A stretch of 64,000 bases of DNA from NCBI RefSeq assembly GCF_017591425.1, contig NW_024466004.1:35466501-35530500 (forward strand), in the 5' to 3' direction. A program made the position numbers and the translations under genes. The notes under the pieces were generated by a model, which had not been told where the DNA came from, searched no databases, and worked only from the letters and a program-made list of their open reading frames with translations. Of this stretch, positions 50,418-61,275 are shown piece by piece; the stretch's first letter is position 1, and the number at the start of each line of letters is the position of its first letter. This DNA is from Ochotona curzoniae. Lineage: Eukaryota > Chordata > Mammalia > Lagomorpha > Ochotonidae.

Positions 50418-51960
50418 CAACCTGAGCTGCAATTGGGGGTGGACTAGGCTGGGACAGGCCACAGCACCCACTGACAAAAGCTGAGGTGAGGCAGACCATG
50501 ACAGACTGGGCCATGGCACCCAACCAGCACACACAAGATGGGGTACAGGGGGAGAGGTGCGGGAAGACAAAGCTGGCAGAGGGAATGTGAAGGGCATCCC
50601 TGCTGGACAACCACTCCCACTGGAGAGCATGAATTAGGATGGAGGCAGACCAGACCAGGCAGAGCTACAACACCTATGGGCCTCATGTGAGCTAGACAGG
50701 AAAAAGCCAGGCTGGGCTGATTGTTCCTCCTGGTACAAGCATAAATTAGAGTGTGTGAGGGTTGGTTGGGCTTTGCTACAGCATCAGCTGGCAGAGGCTG
50801 GCAATGGGGGCTAATGCTGTCAAGTTAAACTGCAGAACCACCTAGAAAGTGCAAGATTCATGAATGGGTGTGGCCTAAGAGGGAAATAGTGGGCACCTCC
50901 CTCTTGGTTTATCATTCTCACTAGAGAGCGTGAAAACCAGGGCTGGGGCAGACATACCTGGACAGAATGGCATACTGGACAGACACATGGACTGAATAGT
51001 GGGGCTAGTTGGGTTGAACTAGGCTTCAATGCCCATTGACATGCAGGAGAACTGAATGGGATGTGGGACAGACTGGACTAGTCTGCTCTACAAACCGGCA
51101 AGCACAGGAACCAGGACAGACAACAGGCCTGGTGGGGGCTTTTGGGAGTTGCCCCCACTAGGCTGCAGCTCCCACTGGTTTGTGTGAGGTGGACAGAATC
51201 AGGCTGGACTACAAAACCCTTTGGTTTGTGTGTAAGATAGGGCTGGAAACAGAACTGACCCAGCAATTGCAAGTACCAACATATTGATTGGGGCGACAGG
51301 CTGTACCAGACCCTATACTCGTATGCACACACAAGAATCAGGCCTGGGACCACCTCAGACAAAGTTTCTTTAAAGATCCCTCCAACTGAACTGATGATCT
51401 CAGAATGACAACCATGAAGAGAAGTGCAGATTCCATGGTCTGACCATGGAGTGCATGTGTCAAAGCTGAGCCTCCTCAAAGGCTCAGACGGAACATTAGA
51501 CAGCAAATCCAAGTGCATATAGAGGATATGGCAGTCCATTGGAATCTGCAGAGGACGTGGGGTACCACAACAGAGGGCAGAGGTCAGAACAAATCGATCG
51601 ACTACCCTAGCCATGTGTTGACAGTGAAAATCTCGGCTAACAGAGACTCTAATATAGACTATGCCAGCCAGTGGATTCTGGAGATTTCACTGTGCTTGGA
51701 ATGGCAAGATTGGCAGCAATTCAGAACTGTGGATCTATCAAAACCACTTGAGCAGTGCCCTTGGGGCATGCCCCACATCAGGGACCCTGGGGTGGGTGGG
51801 AGGCTGGATGGGCTTCTCTGTTTATCTCTCCCCTTATCCCAGCTCTTGAAAAAAAAATAATGTGGAAACAATGGTCTTACCCACTTTCCTTAGCCCTTGA
51901 CCCTTTGTGTCCTAACCAATCATATAAAGATTATCAAAGTAAAATAATAAATAACAAAAA
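50418..51960 (+). mobile_element. Unassigned composite retroelement, apparently full length
   Basis: A 1.54-kb repeat that is less AT-rich than its surroundings. The 5' two thirds (50440-51330) contain irregular recurrences of 'gctacaacacccactggc'-like text (50459, 50510, 50664, 50775, 51023, 51084, 51172) with 'caggctggactag' and 'aggcagacc' variants between. The 3' third (51590-51955) is unique and ends 'atcaaagtaaaataataaat'. A second, truncated copy of that 3' third lies at 53834-54125. Weak flanking repeat: 'aaaaacacagac' (50406-50417) and 'cccccacagac' (to 51973). No coding frame on the element strand; a 178-codon frame lies antisense. I do not recognise the family. Non-LTR mobility is inferred from the shared 3' end, 5' truncation and A-rich tail. 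Confidence 0.75.
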
Positions 51961-52085
51961 AACCCCCACAGACTTGCAGGATTCAACACATAAATTCCAA
52001 TGTAGTAGATATAGGCTAATACCTGAGAAACTATTATTAAATTATTTAGATGACTCAGACGAGGCTGATCCATTTATCTGAAGGA
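51961..52085. other. Short unassigned spacer
   Basis: Sequence between the composite element tail and the L2-like fragment; nothing recognised. Confidence 0.4.
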
Positions 52086-52325
52086 TTAATTCTGAACTCC
52101 TTAGCATGGAATCATAGGGCCCTTAACATCTGATCCCTGACTACCTCTACAGATCCATGTACTACTGATTTCTTCCCAACATTTTCAACTTAAAACTACT
52201 TATTGTTACTGAACTAGCTTTATGCCTTTGTGCATATTCTGGCAGCCCTAGATTGCTCTTAATTCAACCCCTTGCTGTCTCAGAGTCAGTTCAAGTTTCC
52301 TGGTTTGTTGGACACCCTTTATTCC
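52086..52325 (+). repeat. L2 LINE fragment
   Basis: 'gcatggaatcatagggccct', 'tgatccctgactacctctac', 'gcctttgtgcatattctggc' and 'agtcagttcaagtttcctgg' occur in the order of the 3' end of the ancient L2 element. Strongly decayed, no coding capacity. Confidence 0.65.
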
Positions 52326-53584
52326 TTTCTAAACTCAATAAAAACTACATCACATTTTAAGTCATAACAGGTCTATGTCAAACCTGCTTAAAATTGGACC
52401 ATGTCTTTTTCAACTGCATGACTGCAGAATTTAACCCCTTCACCAGTTCTTTCACAGGTGTATCCATTAGTAACACAAAGCCAGTAAAAAGAATAAATGG
52501 TGGTTTTTAAATCACATAACAAATCTGAAAGGAATGTGGCTACTGATGCAAGCTCGTCAGCCCAATAATTTCAAAGTTGGCTTATCTGTGTCTTTATTGG
52601 CTTTTCTTTCATATCTGGTGCCACAAGGTTGCCAGGAAGTGACTGTAGCACTACTTGTCACAGGGAGAGGACAAATCAGTCACTCACATGCCCTTTCCTC
52701 AGGAAAGTACCGATTTTGCATAAATCTCCCAGCAAATTTTCATTGAAGTTTCATTTGCCAGAGCTGGTGGCCAAATGACCAGCACTAGCTACAAGAGAAT
52801 GATGATGACAGGATTGGCATGATTAATTTTAAACAGGATCAGTGTTTAGCCATAAGCAGAACCAATATGATTAACTCATAACTTCAGCCCAGTAATGACC
52901 CTTTGCCTCAGTTGACACATGTTTATCAAAAAAAAGATCAAAGTTCTCTAGGCAAAGAAAAAAATGGAAATGGGCATTGGACATATAGCACAAGTATCAA
53001 CACCAACCACAGTATATAACCTATAAGCTTTACAAGTAGCAATAAGCAAATGAAGGAAAGAAAAAACATTAATCTCTGAAATAAGGATGGATAGGTTTCC
53101 TGTAATTGAATAAGTTGAGAAAATGGCAAGAGAAAATACAAGTGAAGAGTGATATAGATAACAAATTTTTGATTCCTATAACTAGTACAAAAGCAAAAAA
53201 AGGGGGGGGCTTAATGTATGCCTCTATATAGTTTCCAATATTCAAAGAGGCATCAGGCAATGCCAAACTTACATCCTGTTTCAAGGACAAGCACATTAGG
53301 AGCAACATATTTGAAAGGCATTCGCCACCAGGCATTACCACCACATCACAGAAAAGGAGGTTGGCAGCAGCTGGCATACATCAATCAGGTAGTCTTTACT
53401 TAGCTGTGCTGCCTCGAACTAAAAGTAAAGATTAAGTCAGTGCTTCTTAAACTTTTCCATCAGAATATTTCCAGCAACCACAAAGTGCTGAGTGGCAGGT
53501 ATATGAAAGAGGAGGTTGGTGATATATTTTGGAACCATCTGCCACAGAATTAAAATTTACTTGAATGAGGCATGTATTAATCCT
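52326..53584. other. Unassigned intergenic sequence
   Basis: About 1.26 kb, no recognised feature. Antisense frames of 67 and 102 codons (52938-53377) have no motif. Confidence 0.45.
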
Positions 53585-53822
53585 AGCAGGTTCACTAGCT
53601 AAGGTGTCTAAAACCTACAACAGACTGTTCAGGTTCAATCTCTGGTGCCTGTTTCTTATTCCAGCATCTTGTTAGTGCAGGCCCTAGGAAACAGAAGTGA
53701 TGGCTCAGGTAATTGGGTTCCTGCTATCCACTAAGGGAGCCTAGATTGAGATCTTAGCTCCTGGTTTCATCCAGGTCTACCTCCAACCATTGGAGGCACT
53801 TGAAAAATGCTTTCAATTAATA
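53585..53822 (+). mobile_element. Old CSINE copy
   Basis: 'ggttcactagctaaggtgtc', 'caggttcaatctctggtgcc', 'ggaaacagaagtgatggctc' and 'gagatcttagctcctggttt' in CSINE order; the tail is 'caattaataaaatc', where the composite copy B has landed. Confidence 0.7.
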
Positions 53823-53833
53823 AAATCTATCTG

Positions 53834-54125
53834 GGAATGAGTCAATCAACCACCACAGCTATATGTTGGCCACGAAATACTGAACAGAGGAGACTCCATG
53901 ATGGACTATGTCAATCAGTGGATTATGCAACAGCTTCATCATGTCTGGAGTGGTGAGATTGGCAGCAATGCATAACTGATGAACTACCAGAACCACTTGA
54001 GCAGGGATCTCGGGGCGTGCCCTGTAACCGGGACCTGGGTGGGGCTTCTCCTCAATGTTCCCTTTAACCCTTGTAACTTTTTACCCTTATCAGCAATGTA
54101 AAGATTGCCAAAATAAAATAAAATA
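53834..54125 (+). mobile_element. 5'-truncated second copy of the composite retroelement
   Basis: It aligns by eye with 51600-51955 over its whole length: 'gactatgtcaatcagtggat' against 'gactatgccagccagtggat', 'gattggcagcaat' identical, 'accacttgagcag' identical, then 'gtaaagattgccaaaataaa' against 'ataaagattatcaaagtaaa'. It ends in (AATAA)n. A degenerate duplication 'aaatctatctggga' (53823) and 'aaacccatctgaaa' (54126) flanks it. Confidence 0.82.
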
Positions 54126-54222
54126 AAACCCATCTGAAATCTTGTACTTTTCCTTGAAAAACTGTGTGAAATATGAATTTTATTCCATTGATGAGAACTA
54201 ATATTTAAAATGTTCTCAAATT

Positions 54223-54504
54223 TTTGTTTGTTTGTTTTTATTGGAAAGACCAATTTCCCATTCGCTGGTTTACTCCCCAAATAGCTGCAAAGGCCAAAGC
54301 TGAGCCAGTTTGAAGCCAGGAGCTTCCTCTGGCTCTCCCACTTGGTTACAGGGTCTCAAGACTTTGGGTCTTCCTCTGCTACTTTCCCAGGCCATAAGCA
54401 GGGATCTGATCAGAAGTGGAGCATCCAGGACACAATCTAGTGCCCATATAGAGTATGGTACTTGGAGGTGGAAGATTAGCCAGTTGAGTCAGCATGTCAG
54501 CCCC
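54223..54504 (-). mobile_element. CSINE
   Basis: Minus-strand copy, shorter than usual because the pyrimidine region is deleted ('ttggaaagaccaatttccca'). Duplications 'aaaatgttctcaaatt' (54207-54222) and 'aaaatattctcaatta' (54505-54520) flank it. Confidence 0.94.
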
Positions 54505-54754
54505 AAAATATTCTCAATTATTAAACACTTCAAATTTCCTCCAGATTTTCTCACTCTTAAATATCATACCATTTGATGCACTTTTGTCCACAGCCGTTTA
54601 TATCCAGATTACACATACTGTGGTTCAAGACACATAGATGAGCTCTGCATAGTGTCCACAATTCTTCTCACATCACTATTTCTGAGAGAAACCTTATCTT
54701 TAAAACTCTCATTAGAGCAGATTTGTAGCCTAGAAAGAAATTTTATTCCTTTCT

Positions 54755-54950
54755 CTAGCTCCTAACTCCAGCTTTCTGTTAGTTCAGGCAGGAGTTGTGG
54801 CTCAACTAATTAGGTTCCTGCCATATAAATGACACAGCCAGTCTGCGTTCCTGGCTTTGAACCAAGTCCAGAACCAACTGTTGATGGCAGGGAACCAGCA
54901 GGCAGGAGCTCTATCTTTCTCTGTCTCCCTGACTCTCAGAGAAATAAACA
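54755..54950 (+). mobile_element. Old CSINE fragment
   Basis: 'ctaactccagctttctgtta', 'gttcaggcaggagttgtgg', 'gttcctggctttgaaccaag', 'ctttctctgtctccctgac' and 'tctcagagaaataaac'. The tRNA-like head is missing. Confidence 0.65.
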
Positions 54951-54979
54951 TGTTTTGATGATGACTCTCATTAATGATG

Positions 54980-55545
54980 TCAATAATAACTGCCATCTTT
55001 AAGTACCTAATATATTCAAAGCAGTATTTTAAGTACCAAACTCTTTTTATAATTTTTTTTTACTTGACAGTCAGATATAGAGACAGGAGATAGAGAGATC
55101 TTCCATCCACTGATTCACTCCCTCAAATGGCTACAACAGTCAGAGATGAGCCGATCTGAAGCCAGGAGCCCAGAGTTTCTTCCAGGTCTCCCACATGGGT
55201 ACAGGGTCTCCTGGCTTTGGGCCATCACCCACTGTTTCCCAGGCCACAACCAGGGAGCTGGATTGGAAGTGGGGTGTCCAGGACAAGATCCAGCAGCTAT
55301 GTAGAATCCCAACACGAACTAGGCAAGGACGTTGGCCGCTAGGCTGCTGCACCGTGCCCTTAAAGCAGTTTAATGCATATTCTCATTGAATCCTCCCAAT
55401 AATTCTGAATATTAATTTCTCCAAGTACACAGGAAAATAAAGCCAAAGAAGTTTACTAATTTGTTTAAAGTTTTCCAATTCCATACTAAGATTGAAATAA
55501 AGGACACTCTGGCTTTAAAGTCTGTGTCTCTACCACATTGCCCTG
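54980..55545 (-). repeat. MIR split by a CSINE
   Basis: The outer parts (54980-55045, 'caataataactgccatcttt'; 55365-55545, 'tctcattgaatcctcccaat', 'agtacacaggaaaataaagc', 'ctctggctttaaagtctgtg') read as one reversed MIR in order. The CSINE at 55046-55362 separates them. Confidence 0.7.
55046..55362 (-). mobile_element. CSINE inside a MIR
   Basis: T-rich tail at left, 'cagtcagatatagagacagg', 'caggtctcccacatgggtac', 'caggccacaaccagggagct' and reversed head 'aggctgctgcaccgtgccc'. No clean target-site duplication could be read. Confidence 0.9.
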
Positions 55546-56082
55546 CTCCTTTCAAATGGCCACTTTGTGCTTGATAAATATTGACTATAACTATGAAATA
55601 ACTGAAAAAATCAAGTATAAAATGAAATAGTAACAACATATCATGCTATGATCAGATCCAAAACAGTAAGATGACTTTTCCAAAGCCCCACACATTGTTA
55701 CCGGTAGAATAGATTTTAAAAAATCTGAGAAGCCTGATTCAAGATGGTAGGCTGCTCTCTGACTCCAGACTTTATCGTACTAGAAGTTCATTTAATGAAT
55801 ATCAATTAACTTGGAAACAGGAGCTCCAGATTCTCTTGGCAACCCCACCCATAGTAAACAGTGGAGTTTTAGAAGTTGCTTTGCTACTGTGGAACTGAAC
55901 ATCTTTTGCCTTTAATATAAGCATGGAAATTGGTCCCTTTTACAGCCCTGTTCAACTCCAAAGTGACATCATTTATTTCAACAGAAATTTTCTAGGATTC
56001 AAATATAAAGTGTAGAATAATCTAATTTACATATGCCTTTTCAATTCAATATGCTCCCCAAAAGAGATCTGAAAGATCCGAT
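55546..56082. other. Unassigned intergenic sequence
   Basis: About 540 bases with no recognised feature. Confidence 0.45.
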
Positions 56083-56097
56083 TATAGGCATACTCTT

Positions 56098-56426
56098 TTT
56101 TTTTAAGATTTATTTTTATTATTTTTTTTATTGGAAAGGCGGATATACAGAGAGGAGAGACAGAGAGGAAGATCTTCCGTCTGATGATTCACTCCCTAAG
56201 TGAGCGCAACGGCCAATGCTATGCCCATCCGAAGCCAGGAGCCTCTTCCAGGTCTCCCACGTGGGTGCAGGGTCCCAAAGCCTTGGGCCATCCTCGACTG
56301 CTTTCCCGGGCCACAGGCAGGGAGCTGGAAGGGAAGCAGGGCTGCCGGGATTAGAACCAGCGCCCATATGGGATCCCGGGCGTGCAAGGTGAGGACCTTA
56401 ACCACTTGCGCCACCGCGCCGGGCCC
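56098..56426 (-). mobile_element. Young CSINE, near consensus
   Basis: Rich in CpG and very close to 30968-31299 in reverse. The head at right ends 'ccaccgcgccgggccc'. The 15-base duplication 'tataggcatactctt' at 56083-56097 and 56427-56441 is perfect, so this is one of the most recent insertions here. Confidence 0.97.
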
Positions 56427-56529
56427 TATAGGCATACTCTTAGAAGCACTATCAGGTAAATGCTAATTCCAACTCCGATTTCAGAGAATAAGGGTAACAG
56501 TCCTGAGGATGATAGGAACCCCTATTTGT

Positions 56530-56720
56530 TATGTCTCAGTCACTACTACAAGCACTATCTCATTTAACCTTCACAAAAATCCTACAAAGTAGATCTATTT
56601 ATTATACCCATTTTACAGAGGAAAAAAACTGAAGAGAGCTTTAAGAATTGCCCAAGATCACATACATAGATAATGAAAAATGTATAAGCCAAGCCAGCCA
56701 GACTCTGTACTCAAATCCTA
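56530..56720 (-). repeat. MIR
   Basis: 'gcactatctcatttaacctt', 'acaaaaatcctacaaagtag', 'cccattttacagaggaaaaa', 'attgcccaagatcacatac' and 'gccagactctgtactcaaat' are the reversed MIR blocks, in order and quite well kept. Confidence 0.85.
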
Positions 56721-57459
56721 GATTATCAGGAAACACTGGCTCCCTCCTGACCAGGCTGCTACAATTGAGAAACACACATATGAAAAGTACACATAAAAAA
56801 TTCCATCACTAACGCTGAGACATGACTTGATTTAAAATTCTGAGTGTTTTATTGTACCAGCAGGTTCATGCCACAGTTATGATGGCATCCGCTAAGGCTT
56901 GGTTGGTTTTGTCAACCTTGCTGCAGTCTGCAGAGTAAACAGTTGTGAGGTCTGAGAAAAACTGACCTAGCTAGAAGGAGTCTGGTGGCCCCAGGAGGCA
57001 AGCTGCATGCAAACACACACATAGCATGCAAGGTTCAGTGCATGCAAGGTTGTAAAGGTTGATTTACCATCAAGGAGAAGCATGCATTATTCTTTGTCAG
57101 CACCAGTCTGATGCACACAAGGACTGGCTTTCAAGTTTAGGCAGAAAATATTAAACGTACTTAATAATTTTATGTCCTTACTCTACTCAGTAGAATAGAC
57201 GGACACATTTTTTTTTTCAGGAAGTCTTCTTGGAAATCAATCTGCTATGAGACACATTTTGGAAAATCCTCCTCATTGGAATACATTGTTTGAATAATGG
57301 AGCCCTAAAAGTGAACTTCTGCAATTGTGAATTCCAATTCACTTTATTGTTTAACCAGGAGACTGCTGTTTCAGAGACCTAAAACACATGCAATTCTCAC
57401 TGTCCTGCATTCATGCTATGAACAAGACAGACATACCTCCTGCAAGATTTCAAAACCTG
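56721..57459. other. Unassigned intergenic sequence
   Basis: About 740 bases. The word 'catgcaaggtt' repeats at 57026-57053, a local duplication. Nothing else recognised. Confidence 0.45.
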
Positions 57460-57770
57460 GGCCCAGCATGGTAACCTAGTGGCTAAATCATCACCTCACA
57501 TGCACCAGGATCCCATATGGGTCCTGATTTATGTCCTGGCTGCTCGACTTCCCATCCAGCTCCCTGCTTGTGGCCAGGAAAGCAACACAGGATGGCCCAA
57601 ACCTTGGGACCCTGCACTCAAACGGAAGACCCAGAAGAGGCTCCTGACTCCTGGCTTCGGATTAGCTCATTTCTGGCCATCATTGTCATTTGGGGAGTGA
57701 ATCAACAGATGGAAGATCTTTCCCCCTTCTCTCCTTCTCTCTGTATATCTACCTTTTGATAAAAAAAAAA
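57460..57770 (+). mobile_element. CSINE
   Basis: Head 'gggcccagcatggtaaccta', 'caggatcccatatgggtcct', 'catccagctccctgcttgtg', 'gaggctcctgactcctggc', 'gggagtgaatcaacagatgg' and an A-run tail after 'ctgtatatctaccttttg'. Confidence 0.92.
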
Positions 57771-58114
57771 GTAGTGAGTTTAAATAAAACGATGTCAAAA
57801 CTTTTACTTTTATTAAGATACCTATTTTGTTAGATACTATCAAAAGTACTTTCTTTACATCCCTTTTTCAAATTTAATTATCTATATTCTATACAATAGA
57901 ATAGAGAAAATTATTTTTTGGAAATGGGACATTTTCGGTTAGCTATAAGAAAAATATGGGAGGAAATGAGGGATAGATATGAAGTGATACATTTTTCACT
58001 CATTGTACTTGCTATAAATAGTGCAAACATCTTATGTAACACATGGACCTTGCTATCTTCCATTTTTTAAAATTATTTCAGGTTTCAAAGATAGTTCAAA
58101 GATAGTTCAAAGAT
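57771..58114. other. Unassigned AT-rich spacer
   Basis: About 340 bases. At its right end 'ttcaaagatag' is tandemly repeated three times (58084-58116) just before the next SINE. Confidence 0.5.
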
Positions 58115-58116
58115 AG

Positions 58117-58406
58117 CCTATTGGTCTTGCCTTGCATGTGCCAGGATCCCACAGGAGTGTTGATCAAATCCCAGCTGCACTACTTGCCATCCAGTTCTCT
58201 GCCAGTGGCCTGGGAAAGCAGCAGAGATGTTCCAAAACCTTGGGAAACTGCACCTGCATGGGAGACCGAGAAGAAACTCCTGGATCTTGGCTTCAGATCA
58301 GCTCAGCTCAGGCCATTGTGGCACTTGGGGAGTGAACAACTAGATGGAAGATCTTTCTGGCTCTCATCTCTGTAAATCTGACTTTCCAATAAAAATAAAT
58401 CTTAAA
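58117..58406 (+). mobile_element. CSINE, 5' end shortened
   Basis: Starts within the head ('ttggtcttgccttgcatgtg') and continues with all downstream blocks to 'ctgactttccaataaaaata' and an A-rich tail at 58400. The plus-strand L1 begins directly after this tail. Confidence 0.9.
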
Positions 58407-58407
58407 A

Positions 58408-59630
58408 AAGAGGAAAACCAAGATGGCAGAATAGAGTAAGAATTTAATTAAACAGATGGAGAAGCATTAGTCAGAGTAAAGCAGAGAGGGTGCGTTTCAA
58501 TAAATAGGAGAGGACAGGCCGATGTCAGAGGAGCACCTGGAGACTGACAGACACAGGAAAGCAGTGGAGACAACAATGTGTTGTTACAGTGACCAGACAC
58601 TCCAGTGGCATTCAGCAAGAGGAGATCTGAACTCCAACAGCGGCCGAAACTCCACCAGCAGCCAGGTTGGAGGAAGAGTTCACCAGGAGCTCAGGTGATG
58701 AACCCAAAGAATTACCCATCCTGCTGATGTCTTTGATTTGACCAGGAGCAGAGAGAGAGCAGCAAATCACAAATAAGCTGTGTGGGAACAGGGTGTGTTT
58801 CACAGCCCAGACCTCAACCAGAGTCATATCAGATGCCATTTTGTATAGGAAGAAAAGACTTTGGGACAGGATTGTGCATACACCAAATTGGGAGCAAACT
58901 CATTTCTAGCTCAGAGCATTACACCAATGTGGCTTCTTACAGGTTCCACCCAAAATAGGTGTGGATAGCCCCAAGACCTAATATCCAGCAGAACTCCACC
59001 AGTGGCACATTAGGCACCATTTTGTACAGTGTGGCAAAGGCTGTGAAACTAGTGGGACAATAATGAACTGCACATGCACTGAGCTGAGAGCAAACTCACT
59101 TCCAGTTCAGTGCATTGCACTGGTCCCACGGGGAAAATAATACTGACTTTGGAATCATATGGGTCAAAATAGGTTCATGTGGCCCACAGATTTAATGGCC
59201 AGCAGGTTACAGCAAGATCAGCACCACCAACTACCTAGTTATATAAGACAGCTTGTGTTTCCCTAATCCCGGGACCTGCTCCAACAAGAAGTGGGACAAA
59301 GGTTGTACAGACAACAGTGCAACCACAGCATGAGATTTCAGGAGGTTAAGAGTGGTGAGTTAGGCGTTGGGGCGATGGAGACCATGTGGAAATCTAACAC
59401 AAGAACCCAGACCTGAAACTTGCTGGAGGGAGCGGCACAAGTGACTGAAAACAAAGGACTGAATACCAACAACAATAAGTAAAATCGAATTGTAGGCATG
59501 GGAGTGACACAGCTTAAAAGAGAAAAATCTGCTAGCCAGATGTACAATGACCAAAAGCAAAAGAAGAGACAGAGGCACAATACATGTAACTGAAGACTTC
59601 CCTGCAAAGGAGAAAGGCCTTTGCCAACCT
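58408..59630 (+). promoter_or_regulatory. L1 5'UTR with monomer repeats
   Basis: 'ccattttgtata' (58836) and 'ccattttgtaca' (59017) mark two monomers 181 bases apart. The text around each ('aactccaccagtggcacatt', 'gtggcaaaggctgtgaaac', 'cactgagctgagagcaaact') is the reverse complement of the monomers at 15.2-15.9 kb. Presumably this was the pol II promoter of the element. Confidence 0.8.
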
Positions 59631-59634
59631 TAGA

Positions 59635-60492
59635 GTTAAATGAGGAAGACATTCAGAAAATGAAGAATACAGAATTCAGAAAACACGTTATAAAGCTCCT
59701 TATCAACAATGAGAAGCACATACACAAATTCAAGAAATTTAAGGAATATGTCACACAGAAAATAGCAATACTGAAACAATAGCAAGCCAAATTATTTTAA
59801 ATGAAGGACATGGTAGAGCAACTTAAATATTCCATGGAAAGTCTCCACAGTAGAATGATTGAGGCAGAAGAATCTCAGAATTAGAATTGTCACCATGGGG
59901 AAACAATCAAAAAGCTGAAAGCAGAGCTGGGTCAAGATAACAAAAGTATTCAAAAATTGAGAGACACTATTAAAGGGCAAATATAAGTGAGTTATGGGAG
60001 TTCCAGAAGACATAGAAAAATAAGCTGGGTTTAAAAACATATGCAATGAAATAATAAAGAAAAACTTCCTCACCCTGTACAAAGAATTGGGAACCATCAT
60101 CCAGGAGGAGCACAGAACTCCCAGTATGATTGACCAAAAGCAATCTTTACAATACATGACAATCTAGCTCTCTTCAGTTGACCATAATGAAAAGATCCTT
60201 AAATGTGCACCTGAAAAAAATCAAGTAACCTATCAAGGAATGGCAGTCAGACTCACAGATGACCTCTCAGAGGAAGCTCTCCAGGCCAGAAAAGAATGGG
60301 GCGATTATAATCCATATTCTAAAAGCAAAAATTTGTCAGCCCAGAGTATCATATCCAGCAAAGATTTCCTTTGTCTTTGAAAATGAAATAAAATTTTTCC
60401 ACAGCAAAGAAAATCTCAACGACTATGTCTCTTCTGCTTGTGATCTACAAATCATACTTAACAATGTTCTCTCAAGAGAAGAAAAGGAATAG
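59635..60492 (+). pseudogene. L1 ORF1 remnant
   Basis: The coiled-coil part ('gaggaagacattcagaaaat' onward) contains stop codons. The C-terminal domain persists as a 77-codon frame at 60259-60492 with QPRVSYPAKISFVFENEIKF and FHSKENLNDYVSS, homologous to the frame at 13343-13696 on the other strand. The basic REKW/RKEW helix survives as ARKEWGDY in another frame. Non-functional. Confidence 0.92.
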
Positions 60493-60667
60493 CACCCAGC
60501 AAAACCAGAGGCAAATGTAAAGAACATCCCAGCAAAATAACAGCAAAAGACTAAATCAAAGGACAACCCATTGCTAAAATGATAGGATCAAGTTACCACC
60601 TATTCATAGTAACTCTGAGAGTAAAAGGCTTAAACCCATCAAATGTCATAGATGAGTAGATTGGATT

Positions 60668-60990
60668 TTTTTAAGATTTATTTCATTTTTATTACAAAGT
60701 CAGATATACAGAGAGGAGAAGAGATAGAGAGGAAGATCTTCCATCCAACAATTCATTCCCCAAGTGACCACAACGGCCAGTGCTGCACTGATCCCAAGCC
60801 AGAAGCCAGGAACCTCCTCCAGGTCTCCCACATGGGTGCAGGGTTCCAAAGCATTGGGCCATCCTTGACTGCTTTCCCAGGCCACAAGCAGGGAGCTGGA
60901 TGGGAAATGGAGCTGCCAAGATTAGAACCAGCACCCATATAGGAATCCGGCATGTTCAAGGCTAGCCGCTAGGCCACACCGCAGGGCCCA
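60668..60990 (-). mobile_element. CSINE inserted in L1
   Basis: 'acaaagtcagatatacagag', 'ccaggtctcccacatgggtg', 'aggccacaagcagggagctg' and a reversed head ending 'cacaccgcagggccc'. Duplications of L1 text 'agtagattggatt' (60655-60667) and 'agtagattgggtt' (60991-61003) flank it. Confidence 0.96.
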
Positions 60991-61059
60991 AGTAGATTGG
61001 GTTAAAAAACAAAGCCCATCTCTCTGTTGCCTACAAGAGACACATCTCACCAATAAAGA

Positions 61060-61275
61060 TCAGTGGAAGCTGTATCTCATGTCTTTTGATGTTTTTCTTA
61101 TTATTTTCATTTCTTCAAAACATTTTTCTCATATTAAAGTTTTCACTGACTCATAGGTCATATGGCAGCATCATTTTCTTCAAGTGTTTCTTGTTTTTCA
61201 TTTTTTCAATGACACATGAGTCATTCAATAGCATGTTGTTTAAATTCATGGCATTGTAAATTTCCATTTTTCTTC
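61060..61275 (-). repeat. Antisense ORF2-like module in the L1 3' region
   Basis: On the minus strand this reads as ORF2 sense text ('ttaaacaacatgctattgaa', 'tgactcatgtgtcattg'), opposite to the host L1. It has the same left joint ('aaagatcagtggaagctgta') and right joint ('tcctgttgttgatcctgttt') as the module at 10660-10910. Confidence 0.75.

Noticed and set aside
50418..51330. CpG island with promoter
   Set aside because: Less AT-rich than its surroundings, but CpG is sparse and the segment is a dispersed repeat.
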